64,000 nt of DNA from NCBI GenBank assembly GCA_049697115.1, contig JBAVVD010000048.1, positions 1 through 64,000 of the forward strand, written 5' to 3'. Below, piece by piece: positions 48,603 through 57,452 of the stretch. Position 1 is the stretch's first letter; each line of letters opens with the position of its first letter. A model generated the notes under the pieces. That model saw nothing but the letters and a program-made list of their open reading frames with translations. It searched no databases and was not told the origin of the DNA. A program made the translations under genes and the position numbers. Origin of the DNA: JBAVVD01 sp049697115. Its GTDB lineage: Bacteria > Acidobacteriota > Aminicenantia > Aminicenantales > UBA4085.

Positions 48603-49289
48603 ATGAAACTCTCCATTGTCATTCCTGTTTATAATGAAAAACACACCATCCAGGAAATCGTCTCCAGAGTCCAGGCTGTGGATGTCGGGCTGGAAAAAGA
48701 AATCATCATTGTCGACGACTGCTCACAGGACGGCACCCATGAAATTCTGGAAAAAATTAAAGATCCCCACATCCGGATCATTATCCATTCAAAAAACATG
48801 GGCAAAGGGGCGGCCCTCCAGACGGGCTTCTCTGAAGCCCGTGGAGACATCGTCCTCATCCAGGATGCCGATCTGGAATATGACCCCAAAGACTATCCCC
48901 GGCTTATGGCCCCGATTCTGGATGGCCGAGCGGATGTTGTTTACGGATCGCGCTTCCTCGGGGGCCCCCACCGCGTCTTCTTTTTCTGGCACTATATCGG
49001 AAACAAGCTCCTCACCACTTTTTCCAATATGCTCTCGAACTTAAATTTAACGGATATGGAGACCTGCTATAAGGTCTTCAAAAAAGAAGTCCTCTCTAAA
49101 ATCCGCCTGAAATCCAAGAGATTTGGCTTTGAACCGGAAGTCACCATTAAAGTGGCCAAGCTGAAATGTAAAATATACGAGGTTCCCATCTCCTATTCCG
49201 GAAGAGATTACAGTGAAGGGAAAAAAATCGGCTGGAAGGACGGGATAGCCGCCATTTTTCACATTATCAGGTATAAATTCTTTAAGTGA
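48603..49289 (+). CDS. Family 2 glycosyltransferase, dolichol-phosphate-mannose-synthase-like
   Basis: 228 residues. GT-A fold starting SIVIPVYNEKHTIQEIV, followed by EIIIVDDCSQDGTHEIL and the DxD-type QDADLEYDPKDYP. The KGAALQTGFSEARGD stretch and the later DMETCYKVFKKEVL are typical of DPM1/DpmG-like enzymes that load a sugar onto polyprenyl phosphate. Its product could feed the GT-C-like protein encoded at 5881-7443, though the genes are distant (inference). No membrane segments at the C terminus. Confidence 0.9.
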   Translation: MKLSIVIPVYNEKHTIQEIVSRVQAVDVGLEKEIIIVDDCSQDGTHEILEKIKDPHIRIIIHSKNMGKGAALQTGFSEARGDIVLIQDADLEYDPKDYPRLMAPILDGRADVVYGSRFLGGPHRVFFFWHYIGNKLLTTFSNMLSNLNLTDMETCYKVFKKEVLSKIRLKSKRFGFEPEVTIKVAKLKCKIYEVPISYSGRDYSEGKKIGWKDGIAAIFHIIRYKFFK

Positions 49290-49340
49290 TGCTGGAAACC
49301 GTATTCTTTTCGGAGAAAAAGCCTGTGACTGTCCCTTATC

Positions 49341-49372
49341 TTGACAATCAAAAGAGGCGGTTATACTATAAT
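49341..49372 (+). promoter_or_regulatory. Sigma-70-type promoter before the flotillin gene
   Basis: Consensus TTGACA at 49341-49346, then a -10 region TATACTATAAT at 49362-49372; with a 17-base spacer the -10 is TACTAT (49364-49369). It lies about 75 bases before the flotillin ATG. Confidence 0.62.
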
Positions 49373-49447
49373 AAGGCGTAAATAATTTATAAATTATTTT
49401 ATATGAGGTCAATTGGGTAGAAGAATGACCAGATTAAGGAGGCCATC

Positions 49448-50854
49448 ATGAGTCTATTATACTGGCTGATTCTTGGCGGCGCTATTGTCGTATTATTCCT
49501 CATTATTTTCTTTATCATAGCCAAGCAGTACAAGAAAGTGGGCCCCAATGAAGCCCTTATCATCTCCGGGGGAAGAAAACGAACGGTCGTTGAACCTGAC
49601 GGGACAAAGAGAAAAGTGGGGTACCGCTATCGCCTGGGCGGAGGAACTTTTGTTCTACCGTTCATCGAGACGGTGGATATCCTCCCTATGGAGGTTATCT
49701 CCCTGACTATAAAAACACCCGAAGTGCTCACGCACGGCGGAGTTCCAATTATGGCTGAAGGCACAGCTCAGATCAAAATTGATCCCAAGGATTGGGCCAT
49801 TCGCATTGCGTCTGAACAGTTCCTCAGCATCGGAAAAGAAGGGATCCGTGATGTGGCGATCAGCGTCCTTGAGGGAAAAATGCGTGAAGTCATCGGCACG
49901 ATGACTGTTGAAGAAATCTACAGGGGAAGACAGGAATTTTCCTCCAGGCTCATCGAAGCCGTGCGCGGAGATTTCTCCCGAATGGGCTTGCTCATACTCT
50001 CATTCTCCCTGAAAGATATCGGCGACACCCAAGGATATATCGATGCTCTCAGCCGACCTCTCATATCCGCGGCCAAGCGTGATGCCGCTATCGCTGAAGC
50101 GGAGACACAAAAGGAATCCATCATCAAATCCTCACAGGCACGGAAAGAAGGAGAGGTGGCCCGACTGGCGGCCGAAGCCCTGATCGCTAAAGCCCAATGG
50201 GAAAACGAAGGCAAAAAGGCCGAATCCCAGGTCCTCGTGAACCAGAAAAAAGCTCAGGCCGATTACTCTTATGAACTGGAGCGCTTCAAGATGAGTCAGG
50301 AAATAAAAAAAGAAGAGGCGAAAGTCCAGCTGATTGAAAAGGAACAGTCCATCAAAATTGAAGAGCTGGAGATCTCCCGTAAAGAGAAAGAACTTGAGGC
50401 TAATGTTTTAAAGCCTTCGGATGCCCGAAAATACCAAATCAAGGCCGAAGCCGATGCTGAAGAATACCGCATCCAGGCCGAGGCCAAGGGAAAGGCAGAG
50501 GCCCTGAAGCTTGAAGGCCTGGCTGAAGCCGAGCAATTGAAACAAAAAGGCTTCGCCGAAGCCGAAGCGATGCTTAAAAAGTCTCAGGCCTGGCAAAAAT
50601 ACAACCAGGCCGCCATTGCGGAAATATACATCAAAGCTCTCCCGGAACTGGCCAGAGCCGTCTCTGAACCCCTGTCGAAAGTGGAGAAAATCGTTGTCGT
50701 CAGCGGAGAGAAGAGCCTGGGGACGACAAAAATCACCGGCCAGGTGGCAGAGATCTTGGCGCAGATGCCCGAGATTGTTAAGGCTCTTTCCGGCGTGGAC
50801 TTGAAGAAGATTCTCAAAGGGAAATTCGCGCCAGAAGAAAAAGAAGAGAAATAA
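49448..50854 (+). CDS. Flotillin-like SPFH protein
   Basis: 468 residues. An N-terminal membrane segment (about 6-28) is followed by an SPFH domain (VGPNEALIISGGRKR, then LPMEVISLTIKTPEVLT) and a long helical region rich in Glu/Ala/Lys (about residues 210-420), with AEADAEEYRIQAEAKGKAEA-type flotillin repeats. Flotillins scaffold membrane microdomains. No NfeD gene is adjacent, which is common for YqfA-type flotillins but not for this YuaG/FloT type. It has its own promoter. Confidence 0.9.
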   Translation: MSLLYWLILGGAIVVLFLIIFFIIAKQYKKVGPNEALIISGGRKRTVVEPDGTKRKVGYRYRLGGGTFVLPFIETVDILPMEVISLTIKTPEVLTHGGVPIMAEGTAQIKIDPKDWAIRIASEQFLSIGKEGIRDVAISVLEGKMREVIGTMTVEEIYRGRQEFSSRLIEAVRGDFSRMGLLILSFSLKDIGDTQGYIDALSRPLISAAKRDAAIAEAETQKESIIKSSQARKEGEVARLAAEALIAKAQWENEGKKAESQVLVNQKKAQADYSYELERFKMSQEIKKEEAKVQLIEKEQSIKIEELEISRKEKELEANVLKPSDARKYQIKAEADAEEYRIQAEAKGKAEALKLEGLAEAEQLKQKGFAEAEAMLKKSQAWQKYNQAAIAEIYIKALPELARAVSEPLSKVEKIVVVSGEKSLGTTKITGQVAEILAQMPEIVKALSGVDLKKILKGKFAPEEKEEK

Positions 50855-50881
50855 TCCACTGGCAGGGAAAAAAGGGAAGTC

Positions 50882-53230
50882 ATGATCTCAGAAAAAGCAA
50901 GCCAAATCGGCACATCTCCGACTCTGAAAATTGCATCAAAAGCCAAGGCTATGAAGGCCGAGGGCATCGACATTGTGGACCTCAGCGTGGGGGAGCCGGA
51001 TTTCCCGACTCCGGAAAACGTGAAAGCTGCGGGGATTAAGGCGATCGAACAGAACTACACAAAATATACGGAAAATGAAGGAATCCCCCCACTCAAAAAG
51101 GCGATCATAGACCGGCTCAGGGAAGACTTCGGGCTGAGCTATAAGCCCAATGAAATCATCGTCTCCACAGGAGCTAAAAGCTCTCTATTCCATCTCATTC
51201 AGGCTCTCGTCAATGAGGATGAAGAAGTCATCATTCCTGCTCCTTACTGGGTCTCCTATCCTCACTTGGTGACCCTGGCCAAGGGCAAAACTGTGATACT
51301 GCCGACCAAAGAGGAAAACGGATTCCTCCTGACGGCGGAGCAGCTGAGAGCCGCCATATCGCCGTCCACCAAGGCCCTGATCCTGAATAATCCATCAAAC
51401 CCGACCGGCGCCGCCTACAAGAGGGAGGAACTGGAAGCTCTGGCCGAGGTTATCCGCGAGGAAGACATCTATGTCATGGCCGACGAAATATACGCCAAAC
51501 TGGTCTACGACAATTTTCCTTTCGTCAGCATTGCTTCCCTGGGTGAAGATATTCAGAGAAAAAGCATCCTCATCAGCGGCGTCTCCAAGTCGTACTCCAT
51601 GACGGGATGGAGAATTGGATTTGCTGCGGGCCCGGCGGAAATCATCAGCGGCATGTCAAAAATTCAGAGCCATACCACATCCAATCCGGTATCCATTTCT
51701 CAAAAAGCCAGCCTGGAAGCCCTGGTCGGCCCCCAGCATGAAATTTCCAAAATGGTCTCTGAATTCCAGAGAAGGCGGAACTACGTCCTGATGAGACTCC
51801 AATCCATCCCTCAGATCTCCTGTTTCAAGCCTCAAGGGGCGTTCTATACATTTCCAAATGTCCGTGCCTACTATGAAAAAGAATTCAACGGCATTCAAAT
51901 CCGCAACTCCTATGGGATGGCCTATTACCTGCTCAAAGAGGCCAAGGTCGCCATCGTTCCGGGCGACTCCTTTGGGGCGGACAATTATATCCGCATCTCC
52001 TATGCGACCTCTATGGAAAATCTGGAAAAGGGGATGGAAAGGATTACAAAGGCCCTGTCCCAGCTAACCACAGCGAAAAAGGTCCAGCGCATCGCCCTGA
52101 ACAATGCGGTCACCCGCGTGAAGAAATCCATCCCTGTGGAAGCCTCGATCGACATTAAAATCAGGGACGGTCTTGTCGCCGAAGCCGAGGGAATTCTCGG
52201 TTTTGAAAAATATTTTGAATGGAACGCCAATATCAACGGACTGATTGTCCAGCTTCGAACCAATGTGCCGCATCTCTATGATTTCTGGATGGAAAACTGG
52301 TTTCCGGCACAACTTGAGTCCGGCCTGGAGCCTCACGGCATCATCTATGCCGTGGACGGCATCCCGGGACGTGAACCGCGCGCATTTTACAACACAGAGA
52401 CCAAGACCGGCGTTATCTTTAACAGCGATAACTACGGCCCCCTGCGCAGCCTGGCGCTGGGCCTGGTCATGGATGCCTCCGAAAGGCTTTTCGGCGTCCA
52501 CGCGATTCGAGGAATGTCTGTCGATAGGGGAGGAAGCGGACTGGTTTTAATCGGGGCTCCAGGAACAAAAAAAACCGAGCTTTTCTTCGAACTGCTGCAA
52601 GATCCCGAATTTCGTTTTCATTCGAATGACATCGTCTTTGTGCGGCCGTCCGGCAAGACGTTCTCTGCCGACAATGTCGAACGCAAAGCCTATATGCCGA
52701 CAAATACCGTCGTATTGTATCCGCGTCTGGCGTCCCTATTCGACCACAGCAAAGGCGAAAATATCATTACCCACAAAGAGGAATGCCGGGATGCGGAATG
52801 CCAGCGCCAGGAAGACTGCCGTTTGGACCGAGGTTCCCCTTTCTGTTACAGAGCCTCAAAGGTCGCCCATTCAATGCTCGACCCAAACTGGATTGGAGGC
52901 CCTGAAGCTCATGTCCGACATTCGGTCCTTCGCTGGGTCTTTCTCCTGCGCAACGATGCGATTTCCCCTCCGATCGAGAGAGTCAACGAAGAAGACGCAC
53001 TGCGTATTCTGGAAGCCGGCGAAAGTCCGGGATTAAAAAAGGAAATCAATGTCTCAAAAGCCCAGCCTTTTTTCAATCCTCATCTTCTCTTGACGACTCC
53101 TGAACGTCTGGAACTCCAGAAGGCCTTCTTCCAGAAGCTCCTTCACAGCGCCAGTTTCTTTCTCTTCAACAGTGGAGCGGCCGGAGCGGACCAAATCAGG
53201 CAGGTCATACGGGGCGAGATAAAATTATAG
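50882..53230 (+). CDS. Aspartate aminotransferase fused to an HPr-kinase-like domain
   Basis: 782 residues in one continuous frame. Residues 1-395 are a complete fold-type I aminotransferase: DLSVGEPDFPTPENV, the PLP region NNPSNPTG, DEIYAKLVY and the PLP-lysine motif SGVSKSYSMTGWRIGF. Residues about 400-780 form a separate domain with a P-loop LIGAPGTKKTELFFELL near residue 560 and an upstream region (FEWNANINGLIVQLRTN) like the HPr kinase/PEPCK-type family. It has additional Cys-containing loops (EECRDAECQRQEDC). I know no standard fusion of these two; the join is clear. The kinase target is unknown. Confidence 0.85.
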   Translation: MISEKASQIGTSPTLKIASKAKAMKAEGIDIVDLSVGEPDFPTPENVKAAGIKAIEQNYTKYTENEGIPPLKKAIIDRLREDFGLSYKPNEIIVSTGAKSSLFHLIQALVNEDEEVIIPAPYWVSYPHLVTLAKGKTVILPTKEENGFLLTAEQLRAAISPSTKALILNNPSNPTGAAYKREELEALAEVIREEDIYVMADEIYAKLVYDNFPFVSIASLGEDIQRKSILISGVSKSYSMTGWRIGFAAGPAEIISGMSKIQSHTTSNPVSISQKASLEALVGPQHEISKMVSEFQRRRNYVLMRLQSIPQISCFKPQGAFYTFPNVRAYYEKEFNGIQIRNSYGMAYYLLKEAKVAIVPGDSFGADNYIRISYATSMENLEKGMERITKALSQLTTAKKVQRIALNNAVTRVKKSIPVEASIDIKIRDGLVAEAEGILGFEKYFEWNANINGLIVQLRTNVPHLYDFWMENWFPAQLESGLEPHGIIYAVDGIPGREPRAFYNTETKTGVIFNSDNYGPLRSLALGLVMDASERLFGVHAIRGMSVDRGGSGLVLIGAPGTKKTELFFELLQDPEFRFHSNDIVFVRPSGKTFSADNVERKAYMPTNTVVLYPRLASLFDHSKGENIITHKEECRDAECQRQEDCRLDRGSPFCYRASKVAHSMLDPNWIGGPEAHVRHSVLRWVFLLRNDAISPPIERVNEEDALRILEAGESPGLKKEINVSKAQPFFNPHLLLTTPERLELQKAFFQKLLHSASFFLFNSGAAGADQIRQVIRGEIKL

Positions 53231-53246
53231 CCCTCCCATGGACTGT

Positions 53247-53813
53247 TTAAGGATTTTCCAGCCGGATCTCTATCTCCTGGACGATTAAATGAATCAGCAG
53301 AAGATGGACCTCCTGAATTCGAGGAGTTTCACCGGAAGGAAGATCCAGAAGATAATCGGATAAAGGAGCCGCCTTCCCCCCTCCTTTTCCCGTCAAGGTA
53401 ATTGTGGTCATCTTTTTCTGCTTTGCCGACTGCAATGCCTGAATGACATTGGGTGAGTTCCCGCTCGTTGTCAGGGCCAGAGCCACATCCCCGGACTCTC
53501 CGAGCGCTTCGACCTGCCGGCTGAAAATGGAGTCAAAAGAAGTGTCGTTTCCTATAGAGGTCAAAATCGATGTGTCTGTAGTCAGAGCAATGGCCTTCAG
53601 CGGAGGCCGGTTGATCAAAAATTTATTAACCATCTCTGAAGCAAAATGCTGGGCTTCGGCGGCGCTCCCTCCGTTTCCGAAGACAAGGATTTTATGGCCG
53701 GCTTTCAGACTGTCCGTGATCGCCTGGATGGCCTGCATGAAAACCGCGCCTCGGGTTGAGAAAAACTCATCGCCGATCCGCCTCAGTTCAGCGACGACGT
53801 CCTTATAGTTCAT
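53247..53813 (-). CDS. SIS-domain phosphosugar isomerase, GmhA-like
   Basis: 188 residues. One SIS domain with the GmhA/DiaA signature: ILVFGNGGSAAEAQHFASEMVNKF, LTTDTSILTSIGNDTSFDSI, LTTSGNSPNVIQAL, and EVHLLLIHLIVQEIE. GmhA converts sedoheptulose 7-phosphate to D-glycero-D-manno-heptose 7-phosphate for the LPS core. The NDTSFDSIF and SGNSPN stretches favour GmhA, but DiaA (a DnaA-binding protein) has nearly the same motifs. Other heptose genes (hldE, waaF) are not here. Confidence 0.82.
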   Translation of the reverse strand: MNYKDVVAELRRIGDEFFSTRGAVFMQAIQAITDSLKAGHKILVFGNGGSAAEAQHFASEMVNKFLINRPPLKAIALTTDTSILTSIGNDTSFDSIFSRQVEALGESGDVALALTTSGNSPNVIQALQSAKQKKMTTITLTGKGGGKAAPLSDYLLDLPSGETPRIQEVHLLLIHLIVQEIEIRLENP

Positions 53814-53846
53814 CTTCTTCCCTCCTTTCGGAAGAATCCCCTGGCT

Positions 53847-54551
53847 TCATTTCTCCAGCCCGGACTGGATTTCACTTTTCACTCTTTCTATTAGCTCCGG
53901 AAGATTTTCCGGATGATAGCCCTTGGCAGGTATGGGCGGATGAAAAGTCACCAGAATTTTTCCTTTTTTGACAAAAAAGCTCCCTCTGGGCATGAGCTCA
54001 TAAGTCCCCTGGATAGAAACCGGCACGATGGGCGCCTGGCTCTGAAGGGCCAGTAAAAATCCCCCGCGCTTAAACGGCTGGATGCGGCCGTCACGGCTGC
54101 GTGTCCCTTCAGGAAAAATCAAGAATGAACAGACTTCTTTTTTCATCATTCGGGCCGCTTTTTCAATACTGGCCTTCCCTCCCTTGAATCTTCTTCGATC
54201 GACAGGAATGAAGCCGACCAGCCTCATAGTCTGTCCGATGATCGGCACTCTGAATGCTTCCTTTTTCAAGAGCACTCGGACCGTTTGCGGAATCAGCATA
54301 AAGAGGAGAGGGCCGTCCATAAAGCTCAGGTGATTGGCCATAAAAACATAAGAAGTCTTCTTCTCGATTTGCGCCGCACCCCGAACTTCAAGTTGAAGAC
54401 CCAGGATTCTCTGGGAAAGATGCATGGCCCATTTGCCGATGGCGAAAAAGGGGCTTCGGATCCTGAAAGGGTAACAAAAGAGGAGAAGAGGACAGAGCAA
54501 AAGGGTCAGAAAAAGATATATCAAAAAAAGCGAAATCGTCCTCACCGGCAT
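53847..54551 (-). CDS. plsC: 1-acyl-glycerol-3-phosphate acyltransferase (PlsC-like)
   Basis: 234 residues with an N-terminal membrane segment and the Hx4D acyltransferase motif NHLSFMDGP near residue 73; the second motif FPEGTRSRDG and the PVSIQGTYELMP region are present. It acylates lysophosphatidate in the inner membrane to make phosphatidate. It lies between the pilin genes and gmhA on the same strand; the neighbours suggest no special role. Confidence 0.9.
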   Translation of the reverse strand: MPVRTISLFLIYLFLTLLLCPLLLFCYPFRIRSPFFAIGKWAMHLSQRILGLQLEVRGAAQIEKKTSYVFMANHLSFMDGPLLFMLIPQTVRVLLKKEAFRVPIIGQTMRLVGFIPVDRRRFKGGKASIEKAARMMKKEVCSFLIFPEGTRSRDGRIQPFKRGGFLLALQSQAPIVPVSIQGTYELMPRGSFFVKKGKILVTFHPPIPAKGYHPENLPELIERVKSEIQSGLEK

Positions 54552-54617
54552 TTTTGTGCATTATACTACAAAGGCGGGGCAGACAGAAATTTCTTTGAAA
54601 AATGCTGGGGCTACGTC

Positions 54618-55151
54618 TTAAGAACCGGATTGAGCGGCCCGCGGCGCATGAATCCACTGTCCATTCCACTGGATCAAGTCTTTTCTGAAATCCAGAATGG
54701 AATTCAGAGGATAAAAGTCCTGGGGATTCTCCCTGTCATAAATAAATCCCTCATCCAGCCCATCGCTTCCCAGGGATTGGATCAGATAATCATCATCCCC
54801 AACGTCGCCGATTTCGATCCCAAATTCTCCGGATACGGCCGTGCCGGTCCATACCCGCAGCGCATTTCCCCATTGGTCATTAATGGGGATGGCCTTGATA
54901 TGGAAAGGAGCAAGGTCTCTTAAAAACTGATTTCCCGGCGTAATGGCCCCCTCCGGATTGGTGGGCGCAACGCCGACATCCGAAAGATAGAGAGTGATGG
55001 ACTTGGCCAGGCTGTGGATATCATACATTGTCCCTTTCTGCCTCGCTTTCTGCATGGACTCTTTGAAAATGGGAAGAACAATGGAGACAAGGATGCCTAT
55101 GACGGCTATCACTATAAGAACTTCAATCAGCGTGAATCCCCTCTTCTTCAT
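54618..55151 (-). CDS. Type IV pilin / type II-like pseudopilin (second pilin)
   Basis: 177 residues. The prepilin N terminus is MKKRGFTLIEVLIVIAVIGI with the cleavage Gly5 and methylated Phe6, and Glu at +5. The start at 55151 gives the usual 5-residue leader; the longer ORF from 55196 is not used. The globular part has WGNALRVWTG and DDDYLIQSLGSDG. It resembles the neighbouring pilin (55275-55808) in layout and spacing, so the two are paralogues. It may be a minor pilin or an alternative major one. Confidence 0.88.
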   Translation of the reverse strand: MKKRGFTLIEVLIVIAVIGILVSIVLPIFKESMQKARQKGTMYDIHSLAKSITLYLSDVGVAPTNPEGAITPGNQFLRDLAPFHIKAIPINDQWGNALRVWTGTAVSGEFGIEIGDVGDDDYLIQSLGSDGLDEGFIYDRENPQDFYPLNSILDFRKDLIQWNGQWIHAPRAAQSGS

Positions 55152-55274
55152 TTTATCCTCTTCAGTGAACAACCGCTCTCTATAACTCGACCTCAAGACT
55201 GGAAAGGCCTGAGAAAATGGGCGATACAGTGTGACCCGTATCGCCCATTCAAGGCTTTGCTAAATGGCTAGAAC

Positions 55275-55808
55275 TTAGGATCCCGTAGCGCCTGCTCTCG
55301 GACAGCGAATGAAGGAGCCGTTGCAATTGATTAAATCTTTTTCGAAATCCGCTGCCGCGGATATCGTGTACAAACCCACATCAGGATTGGCTGGATCGTA
55401 GCTCCATGATTCCAGCACTCCGCCTCGACCATAGGATGAGATCAGATAATCATCATCCACAGAGCCGGTCACTCCATAATTCCCGTCACAATCGGTGCCC
55501 GTATAGACCATGAAGCTGTTCCCCCACTGGTCTGAAGAGGGAAGAACTTTAATGTAAAACGGGGAAAGGGCCGTCTTCATAGCGGCGGTGATTGCACCAT
55601 TATTAGCGGGCGGGGTGGCTTTGTCTGAAATGTAGTCCGCCAATGTGCTGGCAATCGTGTTGATGTCCTTCTGAGTCCCTCTGACCTTGGCTTTCTGAAG
55701 AGCATTCATGGCATTCGGAATAAGCAGTGCCGCCAGAATGCCGATGATCGCTACAACGATGAGCAACTCAATCAGTGTGAATCCTTTTTCCTTCTTTAAC
55801 TTTAACAT
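55275..55808 (-). CDS. Type IV major pilin-like protein
   Basis: 177 residues. A short leader MLKLKKEKG is cleaved before FTLIELLIVVAIIGILAALL, the hydrophobic helix with Glu at +5. The globular domain contains the pattern DQWGNSFMVYTGTDCDGNYG and DDDYLISSYGRGG, also seen in the next pilin, with two Cys pairs (DCDG and the C-terminal NCNG/RCPR). A sigma-54 promoter at 55895-55909 and repeat-rich sequence upstream indicate strong regulated transcription. Being nearest the promoter, it is the best candidate for the major pilin. Confidence 0.9.
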   Translation of the reverse strand: MLKLKKEKGFTLIELLIVVAIIGILAALLIPNAMNALQKAKVRGTQKDINTIASTLADYISDKATPPANNGAITAAMKTALSPFYIKVLPSSDQWGNSFMVYTGTDCDGNYGVTGSVDDDYLISSYGRGGVLESWSYDPANPDVGLYTISAAADFEKDLINCNGSFIRCPRAGATGS

Positions 55809-55894
55809 AAAAACCTCCTTTTTCCTTATTGATGGTTAATTATCTAATAAGGAATTAAAATTTTTATCTAGTGCCATTAGGCAATAATAATTTA

Positions 55895-55909
55895 GCATAT
55901 TTTGTGCCA
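55895..55909 (-). promoter_or_regulatory. Sigma-54 promoter of the pilin gene
   Basis: Read on minus: TGGCAC-AAAAT-ATGC. The -24 GG and -12 GC elements are at the exact spacing of the consensus TGGCACN5TTGC, with ATGC for TTGC. Transcription would start near 55883, about 75 bases before the pilin ATG at 55808. Confidence 0.75.
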
Positions 55910-55974
55910 ATTTACAATTTTGCAACTTATTGATAACAAATTAATTATAATAACGTGTCCAAATAATTTACATA

Positions 55975-56020
55975 AAAAGTGACAATATATGGCGTTTTTA
56001 TGACAATATGTGTCACTTTT
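55975..56020 (-). promoter_or_regulatory. Enhancer region with a perfect 10-bp inverted repeat
   Basis: AAAAGTGACA (55975-55984) and TGTCACTTTT (56011-56020) form a perfect inverted repeat, 36 bases centre to centre. Additional TGACAATAT copies lie inside (55980 and 56001), and a TGTCC lies at 55956. PilR-type activators bind TGTC-containing boxes upstream of sigma-54 pilin promoters, and this lies about 65-110 bases upstream of one. The last bases overlap the end of the activator gene. Confidence 0.6.
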
Positions 56021-57437
56021 AAGAAAATGCCTTGACTTCACTTCTCGCCTCTCTTCTGAGCACAGTCTTCTTGCGTGTTTTCATGTTGTACTTATTTACG
56101 AGATACCGTAAAGAGCGGTATCTTATCCCTAGTAGGGTCGCTGTTTTTCTCATGTTGCCTCTGGCCGCCACTCTGGCCTCCTGGATACATTTTTTGGAAA
56201 TTTCGTCCAGATGAGCCTCGAGTTTGAATCCCGGCTTCAGAAGAGACCGTGTCTCTTCCTGCTTTTTCGTGGCCAGGATATCCACAGGAAGGCTGGCCGC
56301 GGTGATCGTCTCCCTGTCCTCCACGGCCACCAATCGCTCAATCACATTTTCCAGTTCACGGACATTCCCCGGCCAGGAATAAGACTCAAAAAAGCCGATG
56401 ACTTCCGGAGTCAGCCTCTTCATTTTGCGATCCATCTTCCGGCAGTGCTTTTGGAGAAAATGAGAGACCAGAATCGGGATGTCTTCAACCCTCTTTCTTA
56501 AAGGAGGCATTTCGAAAGAAATGACATTCAGCCGGTAAAAAAGCTCTTCCCGGAATTTTCCTTCCTCTATTCTTTTTTTCAAATCCTGGTTTGTAGCCGC
56601 AATGATCCGGACATCCACAGGGATTTCCTCTGTTCCGCCGACTCTCCGGATCTTCCTTTCCTGAAGAACGCGAAACAATTTGACTTGAGTCCAGAGGGAC
56701 ATCTCTCCCACCTCATCCAGAAAAAGAGTTCCGGATTGGGCGGCTTCAAACATTCCCCTTTTATCCGAGAGAGCCCCTGTGAAAGATCCTCTCATGTGGC
56801 CGAAGAGCTCGCTCTACAGAAGGTTTTCCGGCAGTGCCGCGCAATTGATGGAGACAAAAGCATTTTCCCGCCGGTGGCCGGTCACATGGATGGCCCGCGC
56901 GGCCATTTCTTTGCCTGTTCCGCTTTCCCCCGTGATGATTACCGTTGAATCGGTGGCCGCAATCTTTTCAATCAGATTGAAGACGTCTCTCATCACCTTG
57001 CTTTTGCCGATCATATTCTCAAAGCTGGACTGATCATTGAGTTTCTTTCTCAAAAAAATATTTTCCTCTTTGAGCCTCCGCCCCTCCAGGCCATGGGAAA
57101 CGATTATTTTCAGCTCTTCGATGTCAAAGGGCTTCACGACATAGTCCATGGCTCCGAATTTCAGGGCCTCCACAGCCTGCTTGATGCTTCCATAGGCCGT
57201 GATCATGACGACGGGAATAATCGGCTTCTGTTGCTTGATATGCTTCAAAATTTCCATTCCGTCGACCTGAGGCATTTTGATATCACAGATGAGGAGGTCA
57301 AAATCCTCTTTGTCAATCAGTTCAAAGACGTTAGGCGAGCCAATGCTCGTCCTGACCCGGAATCCTTCCTTTTTAAACACGACACTCAACAGGTCAAGGA
57401 TGCTCTTTTCATCGTCAATGATAAGGATGTTCTCCAT
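56019..57437 (-). pseudogene. PilR-like sigma-54-dependent activator interrupted by an in-frame TAG
   Basis: NtrC-family regulator of 472 codons: receiver domain (ILIIDDEKSILDLL, DLLICDIKMPQVDG with the phosphorylated Asp, VVMITAYGS, KPF), AAA+ domain with Walker A GESGTGKE and the sigma-54 contact loop GSFTGA, and a C-terminal helix-turn-helix (EARVAARGNMRKTATLLGI). A TAG stop at 56816-56814 splits it, exactly where the Glu of the conserved LLESELFGH precedes the GAFTGA loop, so the frame is otherwise unbroken on both sides. A single base change GAG to TAG explains it. It may be a real nonsense mutation, a sequencing error, or read-through. Confidence 0.85.
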
Positions 57438-57452
57438 TTCTAATTGATTCCT

